Of a stretch of DNA of 64,000 nucleotides, positions 45,540 through 55,139 are shown piece after piece (position 1 is the first letter of the stretch; each line of letters opens with the position of its first letter). The position numbers were made by a program, and so were the translations under genes. This DNA is from CAIXPS01 sp034430115 (lineage in GTDB: Bacteria > Chloroflexota > Anaerolineae > J036 > Brachytrichaceae), in NCBI GenBank assembly GCA_034430115.1, contig DAOUFG010000017.1:1-64000 (forward strand), read 5' to 3'. Below the pieces are notes generated by a model. That model made no database searches. It was not told the origin of the DNA and saw only the letters and a list, made by a program, of their open reading frames with translations.

Positions 45540-45578
45540 TATCGTGCATCCAGCACGCCATGAGATTACAATCTAAAC

Positions 45579-46277
45579 GTGACTGGTGAACATATCCTGG
45601 TGGTTGAAGACGAACCCGCCGTCGCGCGCGGGTTATTGTATGGGTTGAACGCCGAAGGATTCGCGACCTATTGGGCCGAGACGGGCCAACGCGCCCTGGG
45701 ACTGGCCCGTGAGATGGACGTGCAACTCATCCTGCTCGACATCCGTCTGCCCGATATGAGCGGGTTCGACGTGTGCCGCCAACTGCGCGCGGAAGGCAAG
45801 CGCCAACCCATCATCATGCTCACCGCGAGCGACGAGGAAGTGGATAAAGTGCTGGGGCTGGAGCTCGGCGCGGACGATTACGTCGTCAAACCCTATAGCC
45901 TGCGCGAGGTGATCTCACGCATTCGCGCCATGCTGCGCAGGTCCTATGGCGAGCTGGCCAACGGCAATTCGCGCGAAAAATTCTCCTTCGGCGACGTGAT
46001 AATGGACATGGAACGCCTGCAAGTGTGGCGCGCCGGCCAGATGGTCAACCTGACGCCCACTGAATTTCGCTTGCTGCGTTACCTGATCAGCAACCCCGAC
46101 CGTCCCATTAACCGCGACACGCTCATCGAAAGCGTGTGGGGATATAGCAGCGACATCGGCGACGACCGCACCATCGACGTGCACATCCGCCACCTGCGCG
46201 AAAAGCTGGAAGAAGACCCCACCAACCCACGCTGGCTGCTCACCGTGCGCGGGTTCGGCTATAAATTCAAGTCCTGA
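45579..46277 (+). CDS. OmpR/PhoB-family response regulator
   Basis: 232 residues from GTG 45579. Receiver domain with VVEDEPAVARG, phospho-acceptor Asp in LLDIRLPDMSG and the Lys in DDYVVKPYS. The C-terminal winged helix has NLTPTEFRLLRYLISNPDRPINRDTLIESVWGYS and RTIDVHIRHLREKLEEDP. Next on the same strand come the triple-PDZ gene and a sensor kinase, its probable partner. Confidence 0.95.
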   Translation: MTGEHILVVEDEPAVARGLLYGLNAEGFATYWAETGQRALGLAREMDVQLILLDIRLPDMSGFDVCRQLRAEGKRQPIIMLTASDEEVDKVLGLELGADDYVVKPYSLREVISRIRAMLRRSYGELANGNSREKFSFGDVIMDMERLQVWRAGQMVNLTPTEFRLLRYLISNPDRPINRDTLIESVWGYSSDIGDDRTIDVHIRHLREKLEEDPTNPRWLLTVRGFGYKFKS

Positions 46278-46378
46278 CCCATTGTTGCGGCCTCTTAACA
46301 CAACCCTCATGCTGGTGTAATGCCACCCGGCTATCCTCCATAAGTGAATTCTCGCTTGGAGGTTGAAGTCATTCACAT

Positions 46379-47593
46379 ATGAATAAAAAGATACTCATCG
46401 CGGCTGGGGCAACGGTCGGGGTTGCCCTATTGATTGGCATTGCCACACTCACCACCCTGAATGTAGCGCAAGCAGCAACACGAGCGGGACAGGTTTTGTC
46501 ACAGGGAACGCTCCAGCACATTCTTGCGGCCACCGGGCAAGTCAGCAGCACCGAAAAGGGGCTGGTGGTGGTCGGCGTAACATCCGGCGGCGCGGCCGAT
46601 AAGGCCGGCGTAAAACGCGGCGACATCCTGCTCAAGATCGACGACCAAGAAACGAACACGCTCGCAGATTACAGGTCCGCCCTCAGCACGCACAAGGCGG
46701 GCGATGAAGTGACACTGGCGTTGACGCACGGTGACACGTCGCGCAACCTGACGGCCACACTAAGCGACAACAACGGCCAGCCCGACCTGGGGCTCGTCCT
46801 CTACGCCGGCAAGAATGGGCGCAGCGGCAATGACGCAGAATTCGCGCCGTTCGGCAAAGGCATGAGCACGCCCATCAGCGGCACGCAGACAATCGTCGTG
46901 GACGTCATCAGCGGCAGCCCGGCCGATAAGGCGGGGCTCAAGCGCGGCGACATCATCGTCTCAGTGGATGGCAAGCAGTTGGATGCCTCAAACGTGCTCT
47001 CCGACGTGATCTCCAGCTATAAGCCCGGCGACGTCGTGACCCTTCAGGTGATCAGCATGGGCCAAAGCCAGGATCAGCGTGATGTCAAAGTGACGTTGGG
47101 CGAGAACCCCGACAAGGCGGGCGAAGCCTACCTGGGCATCAGCTACCGCGAAATGGGGCTTCGGATGCCCTTCCTGGAAGGTCAGGTTCCCTTCACACAG
47201 CAGAGCCAGGCAACCGGCGCACTCATCGTCAGCGTGACGCAAAACAGCCCAGCCGAGGCGGCTGGACTGAAGCAAGGCGATGTCATCACGGCGGTCAACG
47301 GCACAGCGGTGAGCACACCGCAGGCGCTCAGCCAGGCGATTAGCTCGCACAAAGCCGGGGATGTGGTGACGCTCAGCGTGAAGCATAGCGATGGCAGCAC
47401 CAGCGAAGTAAAGGTGACACTGGCAGAGAACCCCAACAAGGCCGGCTCCGTCTACCTGGGCGTGACTACCACCAACGTCGTTCGCAACCGCACTTTCAAT
47501 AATGGACAGCAAGGCCAACAAAGCATGCCGGGCTTCCGGAATCGTCAAAATCAGAACAGCCAGCAGGCCGCCCCATTGGGCGACAGCTTATAA
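46379..47593 (+). CDS. Membrane-anchored triple-PDZ protein without protease domain
   Basis: 404 residues. One N-terminal hydrophobic helix (4-33, ending VAQA) serves as signal or anchor. Three PDZ domains follow at about 62-135, 165-245 and 265-355, each with the same core: GGAADKAGVKRGDILLKID, GSPADKAGLKRGDIIVSVDG and NSPAEAAGLKQGDVITAVNG. The C-terminal 45 residues are Gln/Asn-rich and disordered. No trypsin-like or site-2-protease domain is present, unlike HtrA or RseP proteins. Flanked by regulator and kinase, it may bind exposed C-termini and modulate the sensor; that is inference. Confidence 0.88.
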   Translation: MNKKILIAAGATVGVALLIGIATLTTLNVAQAATRAGQVLSQGTLQHILAATGQVSSTEKGLVVVGVTSGGAADKAGVKRGDILLKIDDQETNTLADYRSALSTHKAGDEVTLALTHGDTSRNLTATLSDNNGQPDLGLVLYAGKNGRSGNDAEFAPFGKGMSTPISGTQTIVVDVISGSPADKAGLKRGDIIVSVDGKQLDASNVLSDVISSYKPGDVVTLQVISMGQSQDQRDVKVTLGENPDKAGEAYLGISYREMGLRMPFLEGQVPFTQQSQATGALIVSVTQNSPAEAAGLKQGDVITAVNGTAVSTPQALSQAISSHKAGDVVTLSVKHSDGSTSEVKVTLAENPNKAGSVYLGVTTTNVVRNRTFNNGQQGQQSMPGFRNRQNQNSQQAAPLGDSL

Positions 47594-47630
47594 GGCAGTA
47601 TCGAGGTCCATTGACAACGTGAGTTAAGAC

Positions 47631-47658
47631 AAACCTCCGAGGACATCCTCGGAGGTTT
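47631..47658 (+). terminator. Hairpin between the PDZ and kinase genes
   Basis: Perfect 13-bp stem AAACCTCCGAGGA (47631-47643) / TCCTCGGAGGTTT (47646-47658), 15 nt before the kinase start. It may terminate most transcripts after the PDZ gene and keep kinase levels low. GGAGG in the arm could also be its ribosome-binding site, sequestered in the stem. Confidence 0.7.
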
Positions 47659-47672
47659 ACTATTATCGAGAA

Positions 47673-49358
47673 ATGAAACTGCGTTCAATTCGCTGGCGAT
47701 TGGTAGCCAGCTACATGTTATTGACGTTGCTCACTGCCGGGCTGGTAGGGGCGCTGGCATTGTCGCTGGTCAAAGAGCGGGTTGAGCAACAGGAAGTAGA
47801 GTATCTGACGGCGAATGCTAACGCCGCCGCGCGCCAGGCGGCCTATCTGATCAGCCCAACTGTGCATCAGAACGATTTGCAACGCCTGGCCCAAACCTCT
47901 GCGTTCCTGGGCAATGTGCGCGTGCGCATCCTTTCTACCGATAAAAGCGTGCTCGCCGATTCGGGCGCCCGCAGCGGATTGGACACATTCATCTGGCTCA
48001 TGCCGTCGGCACAGAGCAGCAACGGCTACGCCAGCAACGCTGATGACGACGACGCGCCGTACATCATGTCGCTCATTATCGGCGGCTATCGATATTCTTC
48101 CAATAGTAGTACGAACCTGGGGCAAATCCCGCCCGGGGCGCGCTACGTGATCGTCCAGCGCCAGGATGGCCCCTGGGGGCGCCGGTTCAGTTTCCAATAC
48201 TCGTCGGACGACGCGAGTAACGAGAATAGCGCCACCGGCGTAACCGCAGCGATCACAACCACCACAACATCGGCAAGCACCACCGGCGACGACTCGGAAG
48301 GGCGCTCGAACCGCACTGTGACGGTGCCGATTAACAGCAATAACCGCACACTCGGCTACCTGGAGTTGAGCGGCGCGCCAAACTTTAGCGCAGAGACATT
48401 TTCCACCATGACCCAGGCGGTCATCCTGGCAGCGGTGGGCGCTTCGCTCCTGGCCGGCGTGGTGGCGTTGTTCATCGGGCGCGGCCTCACGGCCCCGCTC
48501 AACGCGCTGGCGCTGGCCGCCAACAAGATGAGCGCGGGCGACCTGACCACGCGTGCCCCGGTGATGAGTAACGACGAGACCGGCCAGTTGGCCAGCCAGT
48601 TCAACCAGATGGCCGAACGTCTGCAAACCAGCTTCTCGGAATTGGCCGCCGAACGCGACACGTTGCGCCGCTTCATCGCCGACGCCTCGCACGAATTGCG
48701 CACGCCCATCACCGCGCTGAAAATGTTCAACGAGCTACTGCGTAGCGGCGCTTCTGACGACCCAAACACGCGCATGGAGTTCCTGACCGAAAGCCAAACC
48801 CAGATTGAGCGACTGGAATGGATCACCCGTAACCTGCTGGACCTTTCCAGGCTGGATTCGGGCGTGGCGAATCTGGAACTGGACACACACGACGTTGGGG
48901 ATATTCTGCAAGCTTCCGCAGCCGCCTTCAAGCCGGTGGCACAGGAGCGCGGCGTGACGCTGAATGTATGCACGCCCGACCCGCCGCTGAGCATCCGCTG
49001 TGACCGGGCCCGTATTCAGATCGCGCTCTCGAACCTGATCGATAACGCGCTGAAGTTTACGCCGCAAGGCGGGCATATCGACGTATGCGCCCAAAGCGAA
49101 CCCTCAGGCATCCAGATATGGGTACAAGACAGCGGCGCCGGCATCGACCCAGCCGACCTGCCACACATCTTCGACCGCTTCTACCGGGGCAAGAGCCATG
49201 CCACGCACGGCAGCGGCCTGGGGCTGGCGTTGGTGAAGAGCGTGGTACAGGCTCATGGTGGAACGGTGCAGGTGCAGAGCAACCCATCCCAGGGCAGCCG
49301 GTTTACGATCACGCTACCTGGTGGGGGTAATAGCCAGAACACAAAGCGCGAAACGTGA
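47673..49358 (+). CDS. HAMP sensor histidine kinase
   Basis: 561 residues. Transmembrane helix 1 (10-30), an extracytoplasmic domain to about 250 with a Thr/Ser-rich low-complexity stretch (ITTTTTSASTTGDDSEG), helix 2 (about 247-270), HAMP (to about 325), HisKA with FIADASHELRTPITALK, and HATPase with N box NLIDNALKFTP, G1 DSGAGI and G2 GSGLGLALVKS. The only GGAGG upstream (47651-47655) is buried in the hairpin stem. Probable partner of the regulator at 45579. Confidence 0.93.
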   Translation: MKLRSIRWRLVASYMLLTLLTAGLVGALALSLVKERVEQQEVEYLTANANAAARQAAYLISPTVHQNDLQRLAQTSAFLGNVRVRILSTDKSVLADSGARSGLDTFIWLMPSAQSSNGYASNADDDDAPYIMSLIIGGYRYSSNSSTNLGQIPPGARYVIVQRQDGPWGRRFSFQYSSDDASNENSATGVTAAITTTTTSASTTGDDSEGRSNRTVTVPINSNNRTLGYLELSGAPNFSAETFSTMTQAVILAAVGASLLAGVVALFIGRGLTAPLNALALAANKMSAGDLTTRAPVMSNDETGQLASQFNQMAERLQTSFSELAAERDTLRRFIADASHELRTPITALKMFNELLRSGASDDPNTRMEFLTESQTQIERLEWITRNLLDLSRLDSGVANLELDTHDVGDILQASAAAFKPVAQERGVTLNVCTPDPPLSIRCDRARIQIALSNLIDNALKFTPQGGHIDVCAQSEPSGIQIWVQDSGAGIDPADLPHIFDRFYRGKSHATHGSGLGLALVKSVVQAHGGTVQVQSNPSQGSRFTITLPGGGNSQNTKRET

Positions 49359-49407
49359 TAACAGGCTTCTATTCACGTTTCACGCGTCACGATGCAACAC
49401 ACAGAAA

Positions 49408-50019
49408 TCACCGTTCAATGAGCCACATTGCAGCAGCAATATCCTCGGCGATCATCTTGCGCTTCGTCTTCTCGATGAAGAAGCTCGGCCCGGCCTGTAA
49501 GTAGGAAGGAAACACGCGCGCACCATGCCAGTGATAAGCCTGCTCACGCAGTTTGTAGGTGGGCCCGGCTGGAATGACGCGCCCCTCACCTGCCCGCCGC
49601 GCGATCTCATTCAGCGCCCGGATCGCCACGTCTCCCATCAACAGGATGACCCTGACATTCGGGAAGAGCGCCACTTCGCTCGCCAGCAACAGCGAGCATT
49701 GCTTCAGTGTGCCGGTCTGAATGGCATAGCTGGTCTTGGCGCATTTGACTGCGGTCGTCAGATAGATGCCCTTGCCCAGCAGTTCCTTCACGTTGCGCGC
49801 CGGAACACCGGCATCCGCAAACGCCAGCAACGTCGTCTGCGCAAACAGAGGCTCACCACCGGCATAGTAACCATCGGCCGGATTTTCGGGCGCGGCCTCG
49901 GAGATCATCAACATCGCAATCTCTTCCGGCCTGATGGTCACCCCCGGCACACTGAAGCACCCATGCCGCACATCCTGGCAGGGGAACGTTTCACACACGA
50001 CGGTTTGATCGGGACGCAT
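49408..50019 (-). CDS. Uracil-DNA glycosylase-superfamily protein
   Basis: 203 residues from ATG 50019 with AAGGAGG 7 nt upstream. The superfamily pattern is recognisable: motif 1 ISEAAPENPADGYYAGG, the core strand VRVILLMGDVAIRALN and the late PSYLQAGPSFFIEKTKR, where a DNA-intercalation His or Ser motif is expected. Motif 1 differs from family 4 (GEAPG) and no clear catalytic Asp or His is obvious, so the exact family and activity are uncertain. Residues CETFPCQDVRHGC near the N-terminus hold three cysteines that could help coordinate an iron-sulfur cluster. Confidence 0.7.
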   Translation of the reverse strand: MRPDQTVVCETFPCQDVRHGCFSVPGVTIRPEEIAMLMISEAAPENPADGYYAGGEPLFAQTTLLAFADAGVPARNVKELLGKGIYLTTAVKCAKTSYAIQTGTLKQCSLLLASEVALFPNVRVILLMGDVAIRALNEIARRAGEGRVIPAGPTYKLREQAYHWHGARVFPSYLQAGPSFFIEKTKRKMIAEDIAAAMWLIER

Positions 50020-50051
50020 GACAATCCCTCCTTGTCGGTTCGTGACCAAAT

Positions 50052-50627
50052 TCACCCGGCCCACTCACGCCGCAGTAGTGAGTAGATCGCATGATCGTAA
50101 TACTGTTGATTCAAATAAAAGTACTCGCGTAACACGCCCTCGCGCGTGAAGCCAAGCTTTTCCAACACGCGTGCTGACTGCGGATTGCGCACATACACCA
50201 GCGCTTCCACGCGATTCAGGGCCAACCGGCCGAACCCATAGTTCAACGCCGCACGCACGGCCTCCACCATCAGGCCCTTGCCCCAATAGTTCGGGCTCAG
50301 ATCATAACCTATCTCGGCGTGATGCCGGCGCGTATCCCAGCGGTGGAACCCACAGGTGCCGATCAACTTGCCATCGGCCTTATGCAGCACGCCCCAACGG
50401 TTGTAGTTCGACTCGGCGGGGCGCTGATAGAACTCGATGAGTTCCAACGCCTGATCGCGGCTGGTCAGAGGCGCTTCATCCAATAGATACTGCGCCACTT
50501 GCGGATCGCTGAAGTGCTGAAAGATAAAGTCCGCGTCATTCATCTCCAGCGGGCGCAGGCATAGACGCGGCGTATCCAGAGTGTCGAGCACGTCGGGGAA
50601 ACTGGGGATTCCTGTGTATTGAGCCAT
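50052..50627 (-). CDS. RimJ/RimL-like GNAT acetyltransferase
   Basis: 191 residues. LDTPRLCLRPLEMNDADFIFQHFSDP at the start, LIGTCGFHRWDTRRHHAEIGYDLSPNYWGKGLMVEAVRAALNYGF in the middle (acetyl-CoA loop) and NPQSARVLEKLGFTREGVLREYFY near the end are the RimJ/RimL pattern. The likely substrate is a protein N-terminus or small amine. It lies 32 bp upstream of the glycosylase-like gene. Confidence 0.9.
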   Translation of the reverse strand: MAQYTGIPSFPDVLDTLDTPRLCLRPLEMNDADFIFQHFSDPQVAQYLLDEAPLTSRDQALELIEFYQRPAESNYNRWGVLHKADGKLIGTCGFHRWDTRRHHAEIGYDLSPNYWGKGLMVEAVRAALNYGFGRLALNRVEALVYVRNPQSARVLEKLGFTREGVLREYFYLNQQYYDHAIYSLLRREWAG

Positions 50628-50650
50628 TGTCTGCCAATCGTATCATCCTC

Positions 50651-50679
50651 TTGACAATGCCCGCGCTGGGTGATAATAT
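50651..50679 (+). promoter_or_regulatory. Sigma70-type promoter of arsR
   Basis: TTGACA (50651-50656) and TAATAT (50674-50679) with a 17-nt spacer. The predicted start is about 8 nt before the ATG at 50694, so the arsR message has almost no leader. Confidence 0.75.
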
Positions 50680-50695
50680 CAACGCGGATTGATAT
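50676..50695 (+). promoter_or_regulatory. ArsR-type operator overlapping the -10 box and start codon
   Basis: Perfect inverted repeat ATATCAA (50676-50682) N6 TTGATAT (50689-50695), the ArsR/SmtB-family operator shape. It covers the -10 element and the first bases of arsR, which implies autorepression relieved by arsenite. Confidence 0.75.
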
Positions 50696-51065
50696 GAGCG
50701 CAATACCCGTAGATCAGTTAGCAGCCAGTTGTGCCATCAGCGTTGAGCCAGGCGTGGACGCAACACGCGTGCTACCCTTGCTCAAGTTGATGAGCGAACC
50801 AAACCGGCTGAAGATATTTGCGTTGTTGGCCGGCGGAGAACGCTGCGTGTGCGAGATCGAAGAGCACATGAAGCTGCCGCAAAACCTGGTATCGCATCAC
50901 CTGGGCGTGTTGCGCGATGCGGGTTACATTCGCGCGCGACGCGCGGGGCGTTGGGTCTACTACTCGGTGAACAAAGAAACACTCGCCGCGGTCTACCCCA
51001 CCCTGTGCCACCTGTTCAACCCAGAGTGCGTGAACGACATGCAAAAATCTTGTCAGGCAAGTTGA
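50694..51065 (+). CDS. arsR: ArsR-family arsenic-responsive repressor (copy 1)
   Basis: 123 residues from ATG 50694. Winged helix with LMSEPNRLKIFALLAGGERCVCEIEEHMKLPQNLVSHHLGVLRDAGYI. The CVC pair in the recognition region is the classic As(III) site. Further cysteines lie near both termini (SCAI, LCHLFNPEC), which could complete the site. It is divergent from the RimJ-like gene and followed by its own terminator, so it may be transcribed largely alone. Confidence 0.92.
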   Translation: MSAIPVDQLAASCAISVEPGVDATRVLPLLKLMSEPNRLKIFALLAGGERCVCEIEEHMKLPQNLVSHHLGVLRDAGYIRARRAGRWVYYSVNKETLAAVYPTLCHLFNPECVNDMQKSCQAS

Positions 51066-51078
51066 TAAGAACATGACC

Positions 51079-51102
51079 AGCGCCACAAGGCGCTTTTATT
51101 TT
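51079..51102 (+). terminator. Rho-independent terminator after arsR
   Basis: AGCGCC (51079-51084) ACAA GGCGCT (51089-51094), then TTTATTTT. Confidence 0.75.
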
Positions 51103-51112
51103 AGCGCAAAGC

Positions 51113-51128
51113 ATCAATAAACATTGAT
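51113..51128 (+). promoter_or_regulatory. Second ArsR-type operator upstream of arsC
   Basis: Perfect inverted repeat ATCAAT (51113-51118) N4 ATTGAT (51123-51128). The half-site resembles that at 50676, though spacing differs by two bases. It suggests a separately repressed promoter for arsC-arsM. Confidence 0.55.
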
Positions 51129-51169
51129 ACGACAAAGATAGGAAAAAGTCTTTCATGGAGGGTAATGAC

Positions 51170-51646
51170 ATGAGCGGTGAGAAATTACGTGTGTTGTTCA
51201 TTTGTACGGGGAACTCGGCGCGTTCGCAGATGGCCGAAGCGATGCTACGCGACCTGACGAAGGGGAACATCGACGTCTTCAGCGCCGGCAGCGAGCCGCG
51301 CACCGAAATCCATCCCCTGGCGCGGCGCGTGATGGCGGAGCGATTCTACCTGGACATGGCCGGCCAATATCCCAAACCCATCAGCCAATACCTGGGCCAG
51401 CACTTCGATTACATCATCGCCGTCTGCAACAAGGCCGCGGAGGCCTGCCCGGTGTTCCCCGGCGACCCGGAACGGATCAACTGGTTCTATGACGATCCCG
51501 CAAAGGCGGAAGGCAGCGAAGAGCAACGATACCGCGCCTTTGAGACGGTGGCGCGCCAGATGATGTTGCGTATGCGCACCTGGCTGGAACTGCCGGCAGT
51601 TGCCAGTCGCGTGAAGGCAGCGGGCCAACCCCCCGTCGTCGCGTGA
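51170..51646 (+). CDS. arsC: Thioredoxin-coupled arsenate reductase (copy 1)
   Basis: 158 residues from ATG 51170 with GGAGGG 7 nt upstream. A low-molecular-weight phosphatase fold. P-loop C12-TGNSARS and the redox pair C86 and C93 (AVCNKAAEACPVFPG) have the same 7-residue spacing as staphylococcal ArsC. It reduces arsenate to arsenite using thioredoxin. It is followed by arsM 30 bp downstream. Confidence 0.92.
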   Translation: MSGEKLRVLFICTGNSARSQMAEAMLRDLTKGNIDVFSAGSEPRTEIHPLARRVMAERFYLDMAGQYPKPISQYLGQHFDYIIAVCNKAAEACPVFPGDPERINWFYDDPAKAEGSEEQRYRAFETVARQMMLRMRTWLELPAVASRVKAAGQPPVVA

Positions 51647-51676
51647 GGAATACACATTTCTAAAGAGGACAAACGT

Positions 51677-52441
51677 ATGGCTACGAATGCCGTCATTCAG
51701 ATTGAAGATATCGACGTACACGAAGAGGTACGCGGGCACTATGCCGAACGCGCCAATAGCCTGCTCGAAGGCACGACCAGGCAGGCCTGTTGCGGCGATT
51801 CATCGTCGTGCGGATATTCCACGGCTGAACTGGAAACGTTGCCCGAAGATGTCCGGCAGGCCAGTTGGGGCTGTGGAGACCCGATCAGCCTGGCAGCCTT
51901 GCAACCGGGGCAACGCGTGTTGGACCTGGGCTCCGGCGGCGGGCTGGATTGCCTGCTCGCCGCGCAGAAGGTAGGCGAGACGGGTTGGGTGATCGGCGTG
52001 GACATGACGCCCCAGATGCTCTCGCTGGCGTGGCGCAACGCGGCAAAGGTTGGCCTGCGCAACGTAGAATTTCGCTATGGGCACATCGAAAACCTGCCGG
52101 TGGAGACGGGCACGATTGACGTGATCCTTTCCAACTGCGTCATCAACCTCTCACCCAATAAGCCGGCCGTGTTCCGCGAGGCCTATCGCGTGTTGCGACA
52201 GGGCGGCAAGTTCGCCGTGTCGGATATCGTCTCGGATCAGGACATCCCCGCCTCGGCGTTGAATGATCTGCTGAGCCTGGCCGGGTGTGTCAGTGGCGCG
52301 ATGAAGGAATCGGATTACCTGGATAGCCTTAAGACGGCCGGGTTTAGCGACGTGCGCGTGGTGGACCGCGGGCCATCGTCGGCCGTGCCCGGCACCGGCG
52401 TGCACGTCTGTAGCATACGTGTGGAGGCCTATAAGCGCTAA
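51677..52441 (+). CDS. arsM: Arsenite S-adenosylmethionine methyltransferase
   Basis: 254 residues. SAM site VLDLGSGGGLDCLLAAQKVG. Arsenic-binding cysteines C66 (WGCGDP), C154 (SNCVINLSPNK) and C204 (LAGCVSGA) match the conserved trio of ArsM; the 50-residue spacing of the last two is as in the algal enzyme. An extra CCGDSSSC element lies at 38-45. It methylates As(III) to mono- and dimethyl forms. Same transcript as arsC. Confidence 0.94.
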   Translation: MATNAVIQIEDIDVHEEVRGHYAERANSLLEGTTRQACCGDSSSCGYSTAELETLPEDVRQASWGCGDPISLAALQPGQRVLDLGSGGGLDCLLAAQKVGETGWVIGVDMTPQMLSLAWRNAAKVGLRNVEFRYGHIENLPVETGTIDVILSNCVINLSPNKPAVFREAYRVLRQGGKFAVSDIVSDQDIPASALNDLLSLAGCVSGAMKESDYLDSLKTAGFSDVRVVDRGPSSAVPGTGVHVCSIRVEAYKR

Positions 52442-52470
52442 GATTGAACGAAAAGCAGCAGGAAAAATCA

Positions 52471-52533
52471 AACCGCAAAGAACGCGGAGCGCGCAAAGAC
52501 TTTAGGTGTCTTCCCTTTACGCCCTTTGCGGTT
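52471..52533. repeat. AACCGCAAAG palindromic repeat
   Basis: AACCGCAAAG (52471-52480) is inverted as CTTTGCGGTT (52524-52533), a dispersed intergenic repeat shape. It separates arsM from the second arsC. Confidence 0.55.
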
Positions 52534-52602
52534 GAGTAATTGCGAATGCCAATCTTGGCTGTTAGCCGTGAAAGTCCTGGCGTTCTTGGCAGTTAAGAAA
52601 TC

Positions 52603-53046
52603 ATGACCAATCAAAAGAAACTACAGGTATTGACGCTCTGCACAGGTAATTCGGCGCGCTCTCAGATGGCCGAGGGAGTTCTGCGCACGCTCGGCGGCGA
52701 GTACGTTGACTCCTACAGCGCAGGCATCGCCCCCAGCCGGGTCAACCCGTTCGCCATCCGCGTGATGCATGAAATTGGCATCGACATCAGCAGCCAGTAT
52801 TCCAAGTCGGTGATGGAATTCCTCAACAAATCGATCGACGTGGTCATCACGGTGTGCGATCAGGCCGCCGAAACCTGCCCCACCTTCCCCGGCAAGGTGG
52901 AACGTATTCACTGGAGCTTCCCCGACCCGGCCGCCGTGGAAGGCGATGAAGCCAAACTGGCAGCCTTCCGCGCCGTGCGCGATGGGCTCATCGAACGTTT
53001 CAGGCAATTTCTAAGCGAAAGGGACCTGGTGCCAGCACCGCGTTGA
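52603..53046 (+). CDS. arsC: Thioredoxin-coupled arsenate reductase (copy 2)
   Basis: 147 residues. C13-TGNSARS, C85 and C92 (VTVCDQAAETCPTFPG) keep the full catalytic and relay set. It is only moderately similar to copy 1, so likely acquired separately instead of being a recent duplication. It precedes the second arsR. Confidence 0.92.
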   Translation: MTNQKKLQVLTLCTGNSARSQMAEGVLRTLGGEYVDSYSAGIAPSRVNPFAIRVMHEIGIDISSQYSKSVMEFLNKSIDVVITVCDQAAETCPTFPGKVERIHWSFPDPAAVEGDEAKLAAFRAVRDGLIERFRQFLSERDLVPAPR

Positions 53047-53142
53047 GCGTTGCAAGACGGCCCGACATCGGTTTGCATGTTCCTGGCTTGTTGCATACAA
53101 TCCTATTCGGTTTATTGAATATTAATCGATAGGATCGGTGAA

Positions 53143-53535
53143 ATGGAAACAAGCGAGCAACTCGCCAAGGTGTTCAGGGCGCTCATGCACCCTGCGCGGC
53201 TGGAGATATTGGAGATACTGCGCGACGGCGAACAATGCGTGTGTCACATGGAGGCCCACCTGGGGTATCGCCAGGCATACATTTCACAACATCTAACCGT
53301 CTTACGCGAAGCTGGTTTGGTTGAAGACCGGCGCGACGGCTGGAATATTTTCTATCACGTCAGCAAGCCCGACGTGTTTCAAGTGATCGAGCAGGCAAAG
53401 GCCATGCTGGGCATCAGCACCAAGCCGGTGAGCCGGCAGAGCGCCCCAGTCGCCTGCCCGTGTCCAAAGTGCGCCGCAAAACGAGCAAATGTCGTGTTGT
53501 TGGCGGACGCGGAGGGCCGGTGCTGTAGTACCTGA
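53143..53535 (+). CDS. arsR: ArsR-family repressor (copy 2) with Cys-rich tail
   Basis: 130 residues. Winged helix with LMHPARLEILEILRDGEQCVCHMEAHLGYRQAYISQHLTVLREAGLVEDRRDGWNIFYHV. CVC site present. The 30-residue C-terminal tail has C-P-C-P-K-C and a terminal C-C, an unusual extra thiol cluster that may add metalloid binding. Acr3 follows 18 bp downstream, so this regulator probably governs the efflux operon. Confidence 0.9.
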   Translation: METSEQLAKVFRALMHPARLEILEILRDGEQCVCHMEAHLGYRQAYISQHLTVLREAGLVEDRRDGWNIFYHVSKPDVFQVIEQAKAMLGISTKPVSRQSAPVACPCPKCAAKRANVVLLADAEGRCCST

Positions 53536-53553
53536 AGGCCCACGGAGCCTTGA

Positions 53554-54693
<1,140 letters not shown>

Positions 54694-54735
54694 ACTCGCC
54701 CAGAAATGTCACATGGCAATCCTGACGGTTGTCAC

Positions 54736-54764
54736 TTGATTACATTCAGCTTATCGAATATGAT
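54736..54764 (+). promoter_or_regulatory. Promoter with candidate ArsR site upstream of the thioredoxin-like gene
   Basis: TTGATT (54736-54741), 17 nt, TATGAT (54759-54764). The sequence TTATCGAATATGA at 54751-54763 resembles TTATTGAATATTA at 53112-53124 in front of arsR copy 2 (11 of 13 identical), a possible shared operator. Confidence 0.55.
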
Positions 54765-54811
54765 TTACGCATTAGCTTGAGGCGCGACACAACATCATTG
54801 GAGGTTGCAAG

Positions 54812-55048
54812 ATGATTCACATCAAAATTCTAGGTTCGGGCTGCCCGACCTGTAAGCGGCTGGAAGAGACCGTTCGCAAAGTCGCTACGGCACAGGGCAT
54901 CCAGATCGACGTCGAAAAAATTACCGACTATAACGACATGATGAAGTGGAACATCATGCAAACGCCGGGCCTGGTGGTCAACGACAAGCTGGTATCGGCA
55001 GGGCGCATCCCCAAAGAGGATGAACTGATCAAACTGCTGGCTGCTTAA
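54812..55048 (+). CDS. Small thioredoxin-like redox protein
   Basis: 78 residues. CPTC redox centre at 11-14, then QTPGLVVNDKLVSAGRIP, the cis-proline region of the redox-active-disulfide protein 2 family. GGAGG lies 9 nt before ATG. It probably supplies electrons for arsenate reduction or serves the adjacent permease, as such proteins commonly neighbour ArsP/DUF318 permeases. Confidence 0.9.
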   Translation: MIHIKILGSGCPTCKRLEETVRKVATAQGIQIDVEKITDYNDMMKWNIMQTPGLVVNDKLVSAGRIPKEDELIKLLAA

Positions 55049-55057
55049 CCCTAACCA

Positions 55058-55096
55058 GGTGATCGTGGCAGTCAACGCCCGATCACCTTTTTTTTA
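55058..55096 (+). terminator. Rho-independent terminator after the thioredoxin-like gene
   Basis: GGTGATCG (55058-55065) pairs with CGATCACC (55080-55087), followed by eight or more T. It lies before the permease gene, so that gene needs its own promoter or read-through. Confidence 0.85.
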
Positions 55097-55139
55097 CGAA
55101 CATCACATTCAATCAACCGAATAAGTTCAAGGTTCGCTC

